From DYJE01 sp041660385 (GTDB taxonomy: Bacteria > Desulfobacterota > Desulfobacteria > Desulfobacterales > Desulfolunaceae), in assembly GCA_041660385.1 (NCBI GenBank), contig JBAZWJ010000014.1:30548-94547 (forward strand): a stretch of 64,000 nucleotides of DNA. Reading direction: 5' to 3'. Each line of letters starts with the position of its first letter. Within the stretch, counting starts at the first letter, position 1. A model generated the notes under the pieces. The model did not search any database. It worked only from the letters and a program-made list of their open reading frames with translations, and was not told the DNA's origin. A program made the translations under genes and the position numbers. Shown here piece after piece: positions 34,729 through 43,789 of this stretch.

Positions 34729-37086
34729 ATGAATAAGAATGAAAACCATATCGACCCAACCGCAGAACTTCGAAAGAAGGCCGTTGAATCTGCACGAAAA
34801 AAAACGGGTTTGACAGCAGAAGACCTCAAGAAACTGTCGCCTGTAGATATTATTTCCGTGTTCCATGAACTGCAAGTCCACCAGATAGAACTGGTCATGC
34901 AGAACGAGGAACTGCGAAAAGCTCAATTCAAACTGGACAGCTTGCGAGCCCGTTATTATAATCTTTACGATCTGGCCCCGGTGGGTTACTGCACCATCTC
35001 CGAAAAGGGCCTGATCGTTGAAAACAACCTCACCGCCGCAACATTACTGGGAATATCCCGCAGTGAAATGTCACAACACCCCTTATCCCAATTCATTTTC
35101 AGAGATGACCAGGATATCTATTTCTTGCATCGGAAGCAGCTTTTCGAGACCAAAGAACCCCAGGTGTGTTTTCTCAGAATGGTAAAGAAAACAGGAATGA
35201 CATTCAGTGCAAGACTTGAGTCGGCCATGGCAAATGACGACGAGGGGATACCCGTGTGCCTGATCATCATAAGCGATATTACCGCAATGAAGTTGCTGGA
35301 TGATGAGCGTGAACTGGCGTCGTACCTGACTTTGCTCAACACACCGGGAGATTACCGTGAATGCATGTCGGATCTTATCTCGATTCTTAAAAACTGGTCG
35401 GGATGTGAAACTGTGGGGATCCGCCTGAGTTCAGGATACGATTTCCCGTTTTACGAAACCCTTGGATTTTCAACTGAATTCATTCAATCGGAAAGCAGCC
35501 TCTGCGCTTACGATCAAAGCGGCCAAGTGCTCCTTGACGATTCAGGCAACCCCGAACTTAAATGTTTTTGCGGCAAGGTTCTTTGCGGACGGCTCGATAG
35601 CTCCAAACCTTATTTTACGTCCTTCGGGAGCTTCTGGACCAACAACATCAGGGTTTTGTTCGAGAGTGAAACCGAAACTGACCCGCGCTCTCTCACCCAC
35701 TGCCGGTGCCATGATGAAAAGTATGAATCTGTGGCGCTGATCCCCATGCGCACAGATAAGAAGGTATGGGGCCTGCTTCAGTTCAATGACCACAAGCCGA
35801 ACCGTTTTACTCTGGAGTTTATCACCCGCATGGAAAGACTTGCGGTCAGTCTGGCCTTAGCCCTTAACCGACGCCAGGCCCAAACCGTATTGAAGAAGAG
35901 TGAGGATGAAAACACCAGGCTTCAAGCCAGTCTCCAGCAATCTCAAAAGATGGAAGCCGTGGGAAGGCTTGCCGGCGGTGTGGCCCACGACTTCAACAAT
36001 ATGCTGGGGGTTATCCTGGGTCATGTGGAAATGGCTCTTTTTCATGTGGAGCCTGACCAGCCCATCCATAGTGATCTGACGGAAATCCGCATGGCCGCCG
36101 AACGTTCTGCTGATCTTACACAGCAGTTGCTGGCCTTTGCCCGGCGACAGATCATCGTACCCAAAGTATTCGATTTAAATGAAATTGTGGAAGGGATGCT
36201 CAAGATATTGCGGCGCTTGATCGGTGAATGCATCCATCTGGTCTGGAAGCCGGGTTCAAATTTATGGCTGGTGAAGGTTGACTTGACCCAGATCAATCAA
36301 ATTCTTGCAAACCTGTGCGTCAACTCCATGGATGCCATTACCGACGTGGGACAAATCACCATCAAGACTGAGAATATATCGTTGGATGAAGAATACTGCT
36401 CAATTTACAAAGACTGTACAGCGGGAGATTATGTTCGCCTCACCGTGATTGACAACGGGTCAGGAATGGATGAGACAACACTGAGCCAAATTTTTGAACC
36501 GTTCTTCACCACCAAAGATATCGGCAAGGGAACAGGCCTGGGCCTTGCCACGGTCTACGGCGCTGTCAAGCAGAACGGCGGTATTATCCGTGTCTCCAGC
36601 AAAATTGGCCAGGGGACATCATTCGAGATTTTCTTACCTCGAAATCTGGACAAAATTGTACAGAACAAAGATGTGCTTTCTGAGGAACCATCCTTGGGCG
36701 GCAATGAAACCATCCTGGTGGTGGAGGACGAGCCCTCCATACTGACAATTACAAAAACACTACTCGAAAGAGAGGGTTATCACGTTCTAACGGCGGAAAA
36801 TCCCGATGACGCCATACGTCTTGCACGTGATGGCACCCACAAAATCCATCTGCTCATTACCGATGTGATCATGCCTGAAATGAACGGTCAGGCCCTTGTA
36901 AAAACCATCCTGGCATTTAACCCGGATCTCAAATATCTGTTCATGTCCGGCTATACGGCAGATGTTATCGCTCGCCATGGTGTTCTGCACCCTGGTGCTC
37001 ATTTCATCGAAAAGCCCTTTACCAAAAAAAAGCTGTGTTTTAAAGTCCGGGAAGCGCTGGACACTTCCGCACCTGCAATAGTTTGA
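34729..37086 (+). CDS. PAS/histidine kinase/receiver hybrid sensor
   Basis: A 785-residue cytoplasmic sensor. Residues 30-65 are helical (FHELQVHQIELVMQNEELRK), followed by PAS (about 78-195), a GAF-like segment (about 215-385), histidine kinase with H420 in GGVAHDFNNM, ATPase motifs (NLCVNSMDA, DNGSGMD, FTTKDIGKGTGLGLATVYG), and a C-terminal receiver with D712 in LLITDVIMPEMNG. No membrane segment is seen. The cysteine-rich patch CFCGKVLCGRLDSS and HCRCHDEKY within the GAF-like segment might bind a metal or cluster. ATG 34729 has a GGGGAG site; the longer frame runs into repeat sequence. Confidence 0.9.
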   Translation: MNKNENHIDPTAELRKKAVESARKKTGLTAEDLKKLSPVDIISVFHELQVHQIELVMQNEELRKAQFKLDSLRARYYNLYDLAPVGYCTISEKGLIVENNLTAATLLGISRSEMSQHPLSQFIFRDDQDIYFLHRKQLFETKEPQVCFLRMVKKTGMTFSARLESAMANDDEGIPVCLIIISDITAMKLLDDERELASYLTLLNTPGDYRECMSDLISILKNWSGCETVGIRLSSGYDFPFYETLGFSTEFIQSESSLCAYDQSGQVLLDDSGNPELKCFCGKVLCGRLDSSKPYFTSFGSFWTNNIRVLFESETETDPRSLTHCRCHDEKYESVALIPMRTDKKVWGLLQFNDHKPNRFTLEFITRMERLAVSLALALNRRQAQTVLKKSEDENTRLQASLQQSQKMEAVGRLAGGVAHDFNNMLGVILGHVEMALFHVEPDQPIHSDLTEIRMAAERSADLTQQLLAFARRQIIVPKVFDLNEIVEGMLKILRRLIGECIHLVWKPGSNLWLVKVDLTQINQILANLCVNSMDAITDVGQITIKTENISLDEEYCSIYKDCTAGDYVRLTVIDNGSGMDETTLSQIFEPFFTTKDIGKGTGLGLATVYGAVKQNGGIIRVSSKIGQGTSFEIFLPRNLDKIVQNKDVLSEEPSLGGNETILVVEDEPSILTITKTLLEREGYHVLTAENPDDAIRLARDGTHKIHLLITDVIMPEMNGQALVKTILAFNPDLKYLFMSGYTADVIARHGVLHPGAHFIEKPFTKKKLCFKVREALDTSAPAIV

Positions 37087-37139
37087 ATAATTCAAGTATC
37101 TTCGCACTGGCTGATGAACGACTGGTGGCATTGGCAATA

Positions 37140-38297
37140 TTACAGATTTTCATTTACAACATCATGATAAAACTTTTTGGAACAATCAGGACAAATCCCA
37201 TGGCTGAATTCGGCTTCCGTGCGGCTTGAGATATAGTATTCAATGTGATTCCAGTGGCCTTTGTCATCGCGGATTTTTTTGCATTCACAACAAATAGGCA
37301 AAATTCCGCGTAATGTCTTTATCTCGTCCAGTGCCTCTCTGAGCTCTTCAATGACCTTTTCTTTTTCATACTCCGCTTTTTTTCTTTCTTTGATCTCTTG
37401 AGAGAGTTTTCTGTTCCAGAAAATAAATGATGCGAGCAGAATTAATGCGATACCGACGACCAGCAATACCCACCGCACAACATCTTTTGCACTGATGCCA
37501 TATTCGTAGCGAACAGAGATCCACCGTTGCCTGATCTCATTATGTTTTTCCTGACTTACGGCAGCCAGCCCCTTATTTAAGATACTTACAAGTTCAGGCA
37601 AGTCCTTGCGGACGGCTATGGATAAGTTGTAATTCCCATATGAGGTCGGAGCCGCAATTTTTAAATTTGTCAGGCCGTGCTTCTCTATCAAGTAGGTTGC
37701 CGCAGCCAGATTTTCGATTGCGGCATCCGCATACCCCAGGGAAACATCAACAAGCGCGTCCACAGGAGAATCAACATAACGGGGCATGACATTGATTTTA
37801 TCCTGTTGCAACCATTCGTAAGTTGAGACTTTACGTACAATCGCTATTCTTTTATTTTGCAGATTTTGGATACCACTGATAAAAGGCACATCTTTTCGAG
37901 TGATAATAACTAACGGAAAGGAAAAAATCGGTTTTGTATAACTTAAATAGTGCGCCCTTTCAGGTGTTACAGCCGCACAGGTAAGAACATCCAGATCTTT
38001 TGTTTCAATTTTTTTAAGGACTTCCGGCCAGGGAATTTTCTTGAGAACCTCAATTTTCAGCCCGACCATGTCCGCAATGTAGAAGATATAATCTGAAGCC
38101 ATTCCTTTAAACGTGCCATCGTCATCAAAATATTGAAACGGCGGGAACGCCTGCGGACCGCTTATGCGAATGGTTTTGTGTTCTTTTATCCATGCCTGCT
38201 CTTCTTGTGTTAGTTCTATTGATGTTGCATTGGCAGCACTACAGGCTATGGAAAAGACGAGCATTAGTAGGGTTTTGATTATGTTTTTTTGGGTCAT
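37140..38297 (-). CDS. Membrane-anchored solute-binding (SBP_bac_3) protein with cytoplasmic zinc ribbon
   Basis: A 385-residue protein. A signal peptide (1-24) precedes a periplasmic amino-acid-binding-type domain (about 35-265; FPPFQYFDDDGTFKGMASDY, DLDVLTCAAVTPER). One membrane helix (about 275-297) leads to a short coiled coil and a Cys-rich tail, ILPICCECKKIRDD then GICPDCSKKFY, predicted to bind zinc. Similar tails end many sensor proteins in this phylum. No kinase or cyclase domain is attached, so how the signal is passed on is unclear. It is convergent with the kinase hybrid. Confidence 0.82.
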   Translation of the reverse strand: MTQKNIIKTLLMLVFSIACSAANATSIELTQEEQAWIKEHKTIRISGPQAFPPFQYFDDDGTFKGMASDYIFYIADMVGLKIEVLKKIPWPEVLKKIETKDLDVLTCAAVTPERAHYLSYTKPIFSFPLVIITRKDVPFISGIQNLQNKRIAIVRKVSTYEWLQQDKINVMPRYVDSPVDALVDVSLGYADAAIENLAAATYLIEKHGLTNLKIAAPTSYGNYNLSIAVRKDLPELVSILNKGLAAVSQEKHNEIRQRWISVRYEYGISAKDVVRWVLLVVGIALILLASFIFWNRKLSQEIKERKKAEYEKEKVIEELREALDEIKTLRGILPICCECKKIRDDKGHWNHIEYYISSRTEAEFSHGICPDCSKKFYHDVVNENL

Positions 38298-38594
38298 TTC
38301 TTTTGCTTTTATAATGTAAAATGTGTTGATGCTATTTTTAGTGACTATGGTTCTTACGGTGTTACAGGGAAATGTTGTTCACTGGCCTTGGCTTTTTGTG
38401 CACTGGCTCAAAAGGCTTTTTGGCTGATAGCCTCGGGACTATCCAGGAACCGGTTTAGCGATATAACGGCCTTCAAACGGCGGGTGGAGAATATCAGAAG
38501 CCGCCACAGAAACGAGGAAGGTCGATTAAAAGTTAATGTTCAAAAATCCGCCGCTGTAGCCTGCTCGTGGTGCAAGACATTGTTCTGTTAAATT

Positions 38595-39134
38595 TTATTT
38601 TGCATTTCCTACAACAAACCATTTCCCATTTTTCAAAGCTAAAATTAAGCCCCCTTTTTGCATAAAAGGGTTACCATCCGGCTTTGGGTTTATAATTTCA
38701 AGGGATACTTTTGCTTTATTATCTTCCATAAAGGCACTATCTGTTACCTTAACAATTGTTTTTTTCATCAATTCTAAGTGCTCGGGTCTTGCCCTCTCTC
38801 TGTCTTTTTCAGATAAAATTACAAAAAACTCATTTGGAGGAAGTTTTAATAACTCAGCAAGATCATTAATATTATTAAATTGCTTGACAAATATCTCTGA
38901 GGATCCGTCTTTTATTGAGCTCTCGTAAGCATTTTTAATCGAATTCTGTTGTTCCTGTAAAATTTCTTGATCCATAAGTGAGAACGATAACTTTAAATTC
39001 CCATGAAATAAGGCTGTCATATAGGTTTGTGCTACTGTTTCGGCTTCTGACAAACTACTTTCAGAGGAATAAGAGTTAAATGCTACGAAGTAAGTTGAAA
39101 TAATTAAAACTATTATGATTTTTATTTTTTTCAT
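38595..39134 (-). CDS. Exported protein, possibly NTF2-like
   Basis: A 179-residue protein with a basic hydrophobic N-terminus (KKIKIIIVLIISTYFVAF), probably a signal peptide or anchor. The rest (AETVAQTYMTALFHGNLKLS then a C-terminal GLILALKNGKWFVVG) resembles small cystatin/NTF2-like exported proteins, but I cannot name a family. It is distinctly more AT-rich than its neighbours, as is the next gene upstream, suggesting transfer. Confidence 0.6.
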   Translation of the reverse strand: MKKIKIIIVLIISTYFVAFNSYSSESSLSEAETVAQTYMTALFHGNLKLSFSLMDQEILQEQQNSIKNAYESSIKDGSSEIFVKQFNNINDLAELLKLPPNEFFVILSEKDRERARPEHLELMKKTIVKVTDSAFMEDNKAKVSLEIINPKPDGNPFMQKGGLILALKNGKWFVVGNAK

Positions 39135-39435
39135 ACGATACCTTTTATTCAGCTATACACAGAACATGTATTCTTAGGCAAATTTTCCAGCATGCACGTT
39201 CAACATTGTCTATTTTGCCGTGTAATTAATAATTATAGAAACTTGAATCATATAAATCTGATTGATCACGGAAAACAGGCGAGAGATGATGGGCGGCACA
39301 TTTTCCGATAAATAGAGTTTTCTTTTTACACCAGATAGCTTGTTGCTACAAATGGTTTTTGTGGGATTGAACTGCATCTGATGGAATTGAGAACAGGGGA
39401 TGTGAGCTGACGCGGCTCTTCATCGGTTCGGGAGT

Positions 39436-39473
39436 GTGTCGCAGGCCAATCGGGAGATTGGCGTGCCCGGGTG
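39436..39473 (+). repeat. GGCCAATC-family palindromic repeat
   Basis: TGTCGCAGGCCAATCGGGAG then ATTGGCGTGCCCGG, nearly identical to the copy at 10180-10214. A decayed copy follows at 39603-39640. Confidence 0.8.
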
Positions 39474-39512
39474 GTGAACGGCACAGCGGTTATGCTTTCG
39501 CATGAATCAACG

Positions 39513-39568
39513 TGTAGGATGGGTGGAGCCAAAGCGTAACCCATCGCTTTCGTGCGATAAACATGGAT
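39513..39568 (+). repeat. GGATGGGTGGAGC-family repeat (long form)
   Basis: GTAGGATGGGTGGAGC, then AAAGCGTAACCCATCG, continues into TTTCGTGCGATAAACATGG. The reverse complement of the whole 50-base unit reappears with changes at 58950-58999. Shorter copies lie at 42807-42837 and 43715-43746. Confidence 0.8.
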
Positions 39569-39717
39569 GTTTTTTGTTGACGGGTTAATTAATTCGCGAG
39601 GGTGCCGCAGGCCAAACGGGTGATTTGTGTGCCAGGGTGGTGAGCTGCACAGCAGGGTTTTATGTTGTGAAGCCTTTACCGCTCATATACTTGTCATAAC
39701 ACTGGTCTGTTTTTGGG

Positions 39718-40488
39718 CTACTTGCTTCCCATGAAAAATAACCTGTTAAATGGCAAAAGCACCTTTCAGTTCTTCTGTATTGGATAAGCTTTTCTTATGT
39801 CGTTCAATACAGCTTCTTCAAATTCTTTTTTATCAGATTCATTTACCAACCTTTCAAGATATGGCTTTAACCCAGTGCTTCGCATCATCTCCAAAGTGGC
39901 CAAATGATTTTCCAAAACATGGATATAGTGTGTTTCCCATAATTCTATCACATTGAAAAGATCAGACAAGATATCGTAATAAAATGAGTGGTTATGAATT
40001 GTTTAAAGATCTGAAACTCCGTCGGTTTGATCTTTCCAATGAGCGTCGTTAGCAATATTGTCAATAATCTTCCCAAGTGGCATATCCCAAAATTGTGGAA
40101 CTTGAACTGCAACAACTCCTTCATCAGAAAGAAGATTATGAAATTTAATGAGCAATTCTTCATGATTGGGTATCCATTGTATGACGGCATTTGAAAAAAC
40201 AAGATCAAATTTCATTTCGGACTCATAACTTGAGACATTTGCTATTACCCACTCTTGATTTGGATAATCTTGTTTTGCCTTTTCGATCATTGAGGCCGAA
40301 CTATCGATGCCGACAATTTTAGATTTTGGCCACTTTTGTGCTAAAATTTGTGTACTGTTTCCTGGGCCACAACCAATATCAATAATCCTTTTTGGTTCTA
40401 CTTGATTAATTCTTGAAACTAAATCAATGGAAGGTTGAGTTCTCTCTGATTTAAACTGCAAGTAAAGATCAGGTTGCCAATCGGACAT
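39718..40488 (-). pseudogene. Trans-aconitate methyltransferase-like gene with two nonsense codons
   Basis: A SAM-dependent methyltransferase of the Tam type, 257 codons long as in intact relatives. The SAM site is present (IIDIGCGPGNSTQILA), as are FDLVFSNAVIQWIPNH and the C-terminal HYIHVLENHLATLEMM and STGLKPYLERL. The same reading frame is interrupted by TAA at 40003-40005 and TGA at 39766-39768. After the TGA it continues KVLLPFNRLFFMGSK, the expected family ending, to TAG at 39718. There is no frameshift. The first 161 codons could still yield a truncated protein. It begins directly after the cysC stop. Confidence 0.82.
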
Positions 40489-41094
40489 TTAATTTTCCTT
40501 AATCAGGGTCTTATGATGCATGAACGCCATGATTCTGTCTGCGGCATGTTCGAAGGGTTCGCGGTCTGAACGGATCACGATATCCGGGGTATCCGGAGGT
40601 TCGTAGGGGGATGAAATGCCGGTGAAGTCTTTGATTTCGCCGGTCAGGGCTTTGGCGTAAATTCCTTTGGGGTCGCGCTCTATACAGACTTCTAAAGGGC
40701 AATCCACGAAAATTTCAACGAACCGGTCCATACCCACGATGGTTTTCACCCGCTCCCGGTCATTTCTAAAAGGGGAAATGAATGCAGTGAGAGCGATGAT
40801 TCCTGCATCCACAAAAAGATGAACCATCTCACCAATACGCCGGATGTTTTCCGCCCTGTCCGCCGCCGAAAAGCCCAGATCCCCGCAGAGCCCATGACGC
40901 ACATTGTCTCCGTCAAACACATAGGTGGAGCAGCCCAACTGATGGAGCTTTTTTTCAACCATGTGTGACAACGTTGATTTGCCTGAGGCTGAAAGGCCTG
41001 TAAACCAGAGCACCGCTCCTTTATGTCCATGAAGTTTTTCCCTGTCTTCCCTATCAACCATGGGTTTATGTCGTGTCACGTGAGAACTGTTCAT
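40489..41094 (-). CDS. cysC: Adenylylsulfate kinase (APS kinase)
   Basis: Phosphorylates adenosine 5-prime-phosphosulfate to PAPS with ATP, used for sulfate assimilation or sulfation rather than for respiratory sulfate reduction. The 201-residue protein has the P-loop GLSASGKST (33-41), FDGDNVRHGLCGDLGFS and FISPFRNDRE, all characteristic. ATG 41094 has an AGGGA site with seven-base spacing; the frame extends a further 21 codons upstream. It directly precedes the broken methyltransferase gene. No sulfotransferase or sulfate-adenylyltransferase gene is beside it. Confidence 0.92.
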   Translation of the reverse strand: MNSSHVTRHKPMVDREDREKLHGHKGAVLWFTGLSASGKSTLSHMVEKKLHQLGCSTYVFDGDNVRHGLCGDLGFSAADRAENIRRIGEMVHLFVDAGIIALTAFISPFRNDRERVKTIVGMDRFVEIFVDCPLEVCIERDPKGIYAKALTGEIKDFTGISSPYEPPDTPDIVIRSDREPFEHAADRIMAFMHHKTLIKEN

Positions 41095-41724
41095 GCGATC
41101 CCTGCCTGAGATGATCTGATAACAAAAAAGGAATAACCTTGAATTCATGCCGTACAATCAAGGGATTATCATTGCAGAAATGGCCGTGGGAATAAAGGGG
41201 ATTCTTTTTCTCATTCTAAATTGCTTTCACGGTGACGCTGGTGGGTGACGCTGTCGCTCCTCTCCATTATATTAAACAGGCAATAATATACGCCAATATT
41301 TCAATACCGTTCACTCAAGCAGGTCGGGCTAATATATTGTTCGCATTCATCATGACATAATCATCAGGCGGGTTTGGAACCCGCCCCTACGAGTGTAGGG
41401 GCAAGGTTTCCAGTTCGCCGAATCAACCTCCCATGACGAACGACCAAATTCAGACTGTAGAATCGGTGGACTCAGAGCATAACCCATCGGGTCTGGCAAT
41501 CTAAGTTTTATCATGAATGCAATCCCGAACACGTGAAAAAACATCCATAAAATACTTTATTGTAATTTATACATTTTATAGAACATTTTTGTATATAAAT
41601 ACTGTTTATGATTCATTTTTGTATTATCAAAAATATATTTCCCATCATTTATTTTCCATTATAATATTTTGTTTTCCTTTATTTCCAGTCAATTAGAGCA
41701 AAACAGTGTTCACTCACAGGGAAA

Positions 41725-41740
41725 TGGCATATCGGTTGCA
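41725..41740 (+). promoter_or_regulatory. Sigma-54 (-24/-12) promoter of the nif operon
   Basis: TGGCATATCGGTTGCA matches the TGGCAC-N5-TTGCA consensus with one change, with the GG and GC pairs spaced by exactly ten bases. Transcription would begin near 41751, leaving a leader of about 139 bases before nifH. This implies an enhancer-binding activator such as NifA, not encoded in the window. Confidence 0.82.
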
Positions 41741-41769
41741 GTAAGGGAGGGCAAGGTTAAACCATGGTG

Positions 41770-41848
41770 GATTCAGTGGACATGGTGGACAAAACGGACT
41801 GCTTCAATAACGGGTCCACCAAAGTCCATCTGGTCCACTAAGTCCACC
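41770..41848. repeat. GTGGAC/GTCCAC repeat tract in the nifH leader
   Basis: The leader contains repeated hexamers: GTGGAC at 41777 and 41786, then GTCCAC or close variants several times up to 41848. GGTGGAC and GTCCACC can pair to a stem across about 23 bases. A similar GTGGAC-rich tract lies before nifB (50289-50342). Confidence 0.7.
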
Positions 41849-41889
41849 CCCAAATAAAACAACAAACAGAACATGAAAGGGAAAAAACC

Positions 41890-42714
41890 ATGAGAAAAAT
41901 CGCGATATACGGAAAAGGCGGCATCGGAAAATCCACAACCACACAGAACACAGTGGCAGGCCTGGCTGAAATGGGCAACAAAGTGATGGTAGTGGGCTGT
42001 GATCCTAAAGCGGACTCCACACGTCTTCTCCTTGGTGGCCTGACGCAAAACACGGTGCTTGATACCTTAAGAGAAGAAGGTGAAGACGTGGAACTGTCCG
42101 ACGTCCGCAAAGTGGGTTTCGGCGGAACACTCTGTACCGAATCGGGCGGACCTGAGCCTGGGGTTGGCTGTGCGGGCCGTGGCATCATCACCAGTATAAA
42201 CCTTCTTGAACAACTGGGTGCATACTCTGAAGACGAAAAGCTCGACTACGTCTTCTACGATGTTCTGGGTGACGTTGTGTGCGGCGGATTCGCCATGCCC
42301 ATCCGTGAAGGCAAGGCCGAAGAAATCTACATCGTGGTGTCCGGTGAAATGATGGCCATGTACGCGGCCAACAACATCTGCAAAGGCATCGTGAAATTCG
42401 CCGAAGCAGGCGCTGTCCGTCTGGGTGGTCTGATCTGCAACAGCAGGAACGTGGATTTTGAACTTGAAATGATCAACGAACTGGCCAAGCAACTTGGAAC
42501 CCAGATGATCCATTTCGTCCCCAGAGACAACGTGGTCCAGAGAGCGGAAATCAACAGAAAAACCGTCATCGAGTATGAACCTGCCAACGCTCAGGCTGAT
42601 CAGTACAGAGCCTTGGCAACAAAGATTAAGGATAACGAAAAACTGGTGATTCCAACGCCCCTTACCATCGAAACCCTTGAAAAGCTGCTCATTGATTACG
42701 GTATGGCTGGGTAA
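41890..42714 (+). CDS. nifH: Nitrogenase iron protein
   Basis: The homodimeric Fe protein (274 residues) that passes electrons to NifDK with ATP hydrolysis. The P-loop GKGGIGKST is at 9-17; C94 (GVGCAGRGI) and C131 (DVVCGGFAMP) hold the shared 4Fe-4S cluster; R97 is the potential ADP-ribosylation site. GDVVCGGFAMPIREGKAEE is typical. The nifI genes directly downstream place it in the cluster III/anaerobe group. AAAGGGA precedes ATG. First gene after the sigma-54 promoter. Confidence 0.97.
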   Translation: MRKIAIYGKGGIGKSTTTQNTVAGLAEMGNKVMVVGCDPKADSTRLLLGGLTQNTVLDTLREEGEDVELSDVRKVGFGGTLCTESGGPEPGVGCAGRGIITSINLLEQLGAYSEDEKLDYVFYDVLGDVVCGGFAMPIREGKAEEIYIVVSGEMMAMYAANNICKGIVKFAEAGAVRLGGLICNSRNVDFELEMINELAKQLGTQMIHFVPRDNVVQRAEINRKTVIEYEPANAQADQYRALATKIKDNEKLVIPTPLTIETLEKLLIDYGMAG

Positions 42715-42724
42715 ACGGTACATC

Positions 42725-42837
42725 ATGGGTGATCGTGATGGGTTTCACCCATCCTACACCCTTACGCCCTGTCATTCCGGGCGGTCTCAGTTCAGGTGCG
42801 GAGAATGTAGGATGGGTGGAGCAAAGCGCAACCCATC
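42725..42837. repeat. Hairpin repeats between nifH and nifI1
   Basis: GATGGGTTTCACCCATC (about 42738-42754) is a compact hairpin, and GTAGGATGGGTGGAGC with AAAGCGCAACCCATC (42807-42837) is a family repeat with its own ATGGGT/ACCCAT dyad. The hairpins could stabilise a nifH-only transcript or reduce read-through. Confidence 0.75.
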
Positions 42838-42898
42838 ATGCGAAATGGCTCAATAGAATAGAACATAAAAAAATTAATCATAACCGGAGGAAAAAAAC

Positions 42899-43255
42899 AT
42901 GATCATGATTCGATCTATCGTCAGACCTGAAAAAGTGGATAACGTCCTTTCTGCACTCATGGACGCAGGATTCCCGGCAGTCACCCGTTTTTCCGTGGTG
43001 GGACGAGGCAAGCAGCGCGGTATTAAAATCGGCCAGATTACCTACGACGAAATCCCCAAAGAGACGATTCTCATGGTGGTCAAGGATTCGGACAAGGATT
43101 ACGTGGTGGAAACGGTGATGAAAGCGGCCAGAACCGGCGATAAAGGGGCTTTCGGCGACGGGAAAATTTTCATCAACCCGGTTCTTGAAGTATACACTAT
43201 CAGCTCCGGCATCAAGGAACTTGCAGGCGGAGCGGTTGAAGAGGTGAAAATATGA
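42899..43255 (+). CDS. nifI1: PII-family nitrogenase regulator NifI1
   Basis: A 118-residue GlnB-like protein. With NifI2 it binds dinitrogenase and switches activity off when nitrogen is plentiful, responding to 2-oxoglutarate and ATP. Typical features are the N-terminal MIRSIVRPEKVDNVLSAL, a short T-loop region around GKQRGIKIGQ, and the C-terminal ATP-site TGDKGAFGDGKIFINPV. GGAGG lies eight bases before ATG. Its stop overlaps the nifI2 start. Confidence 0.93.
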   Translation: MIMIRSIVRPEKVDNVLSALMDAGFPAVTRFSVVGRGKQRGIKIGQITYDEIPKETILMVVKDSDKDYVVETVMKAARTGDKGAFGDGKIFINPVLEVYTISSGIKELAGGAVEEVKI

Positions 43256-43632
43256 AAGAGGTCATGGCAGTCATACGAATGAACATGATGGGTAAAACCA
43301 AAGATGCCCTGGCCGAGCAAGGCGTGGTGTCCATGCATGCCCTGAGCTGTATTGGAAGGGGCAAAGGTCTTGTGAACCTCACCCTCCTTGAAGGGGCGGA
43401 AAAAGGGTACGAAGAGGCCATCACCCAGTTGGGACTTGGCGGTAAGCTGATTCCCAAGCGCCTGATCAGCGTGATCGTTCCTGATAAACTGGTGAAGAAA
43501 ACCGTGGACACTCTGATCCGTGTCAACCAGACCGGAAAATCAGGCGACGGAAAAATCTTTGTTCTTCCTGTTTCGGAATCAATCCGAATCAGAACAGGGG
43601 AAAAAGGTCAAGTCACTCTGGACGGCGCATAG
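43252..43632 (+). CDS. nifI2: PII-family nitrogenase regulator NifI2
   Basis: A 126-residue partner of NifI1. MKEVMAVIRMNMMGKTKDAL at the N-terminus and TGKSGDGKIFVLPVSESIRI near the C-terminus are family marks; the region between (GRGKGLVNLTLLEGAEKGYE) is the extended T-loop of NifI2 proteins. The start overlaps nifI1 by four bases (ATGA), consistent with equimolar synthesis. Confidence 0.93.
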   Translation: MKEVMAVIRMNMMGKTKDALAEQGVVSMHALSCIGRGKGLVNLTLLEGAEKGYEEAITQLGLGGKLIPKRLISVIVPDKLVKKTVDTLIRVNQTGKSGDGKIFVLPVSESIRIRTGEKGQVTLDGA

Positions 43633-43714
43633 ATCCATTTGGCAATCAAGGTGACTCATACAACGTATGTTTGTGTGATGGACGAATGGGTTACACAACA
43701 TGCAAACGAAATAC

Positions 43715-43746
43715 GTAGGATGGGTGGAGCAAAGCGTAACCCATCG
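43715..43746 (+). repeat. GGATGGGTGGAGC-family repeat
   Basis: GTAGGATGGGTGGAGC then AAAGCGTAACCCATCG, between nifI2 and nifD; nearly identical to copies at 39513 and 42807. Confidence 0.85.
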
Positions 43747-43789
43747 CGAGCAACCACGAAACCCCGGATGATAAAATAAGGAAAAATCC

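Larger units (their letters stand above)
39135..39717. other. Gene-free stretch with palindromic repeats
   Basis: 583 bases upstream of the AT-rich exported-protein gene. Two GGCCAATC-family copies (39436-39473 and a degenerate one at 39603-39640) and one GGATGGGTGGAGC-family copy (39513-39568) are the only recognisable content. Confidence 0.6.
41095..41889. other. Upstream region of the nif operon
   Basis: 795 bases divergent between cysC and nifH. The left part contains palindromic repeat sequence (GCGGGTTTGGAACCCGC at about 41369-41385). The middle, about 41540-41700, is very AT-rich and could bend or bind regulators. A sigma-54 promoter lies at 41725-41740 and a GTCCAC repeat tract in the leader. 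I searched for the NifA site TGT-N10-ACA and found no good match. Confidence 0.6.

Noticed and set aside
38298..38594. 100-codon plus-strand frame upstream of the solute-binding protein gene
   Set aside because: No ribosome-binding site of note, unusual composition, and no similarity to a known family. Most likely non-coding.
39766..39768. TGA as a selenocysteine codon in the methyltransferase
   Set aside because: The family has Gly at this place, not Cys, no SECIS-like stem is evident, and a second stop (TAA) upstream cannot be recoded in this way.
41540..41724. NifA upstream activator site TGT-N10-ACA before the nifH promoter
   Set aside because: Candidates such as TGTAATTTATACA have the wrong spacing, and others lack one half-site.
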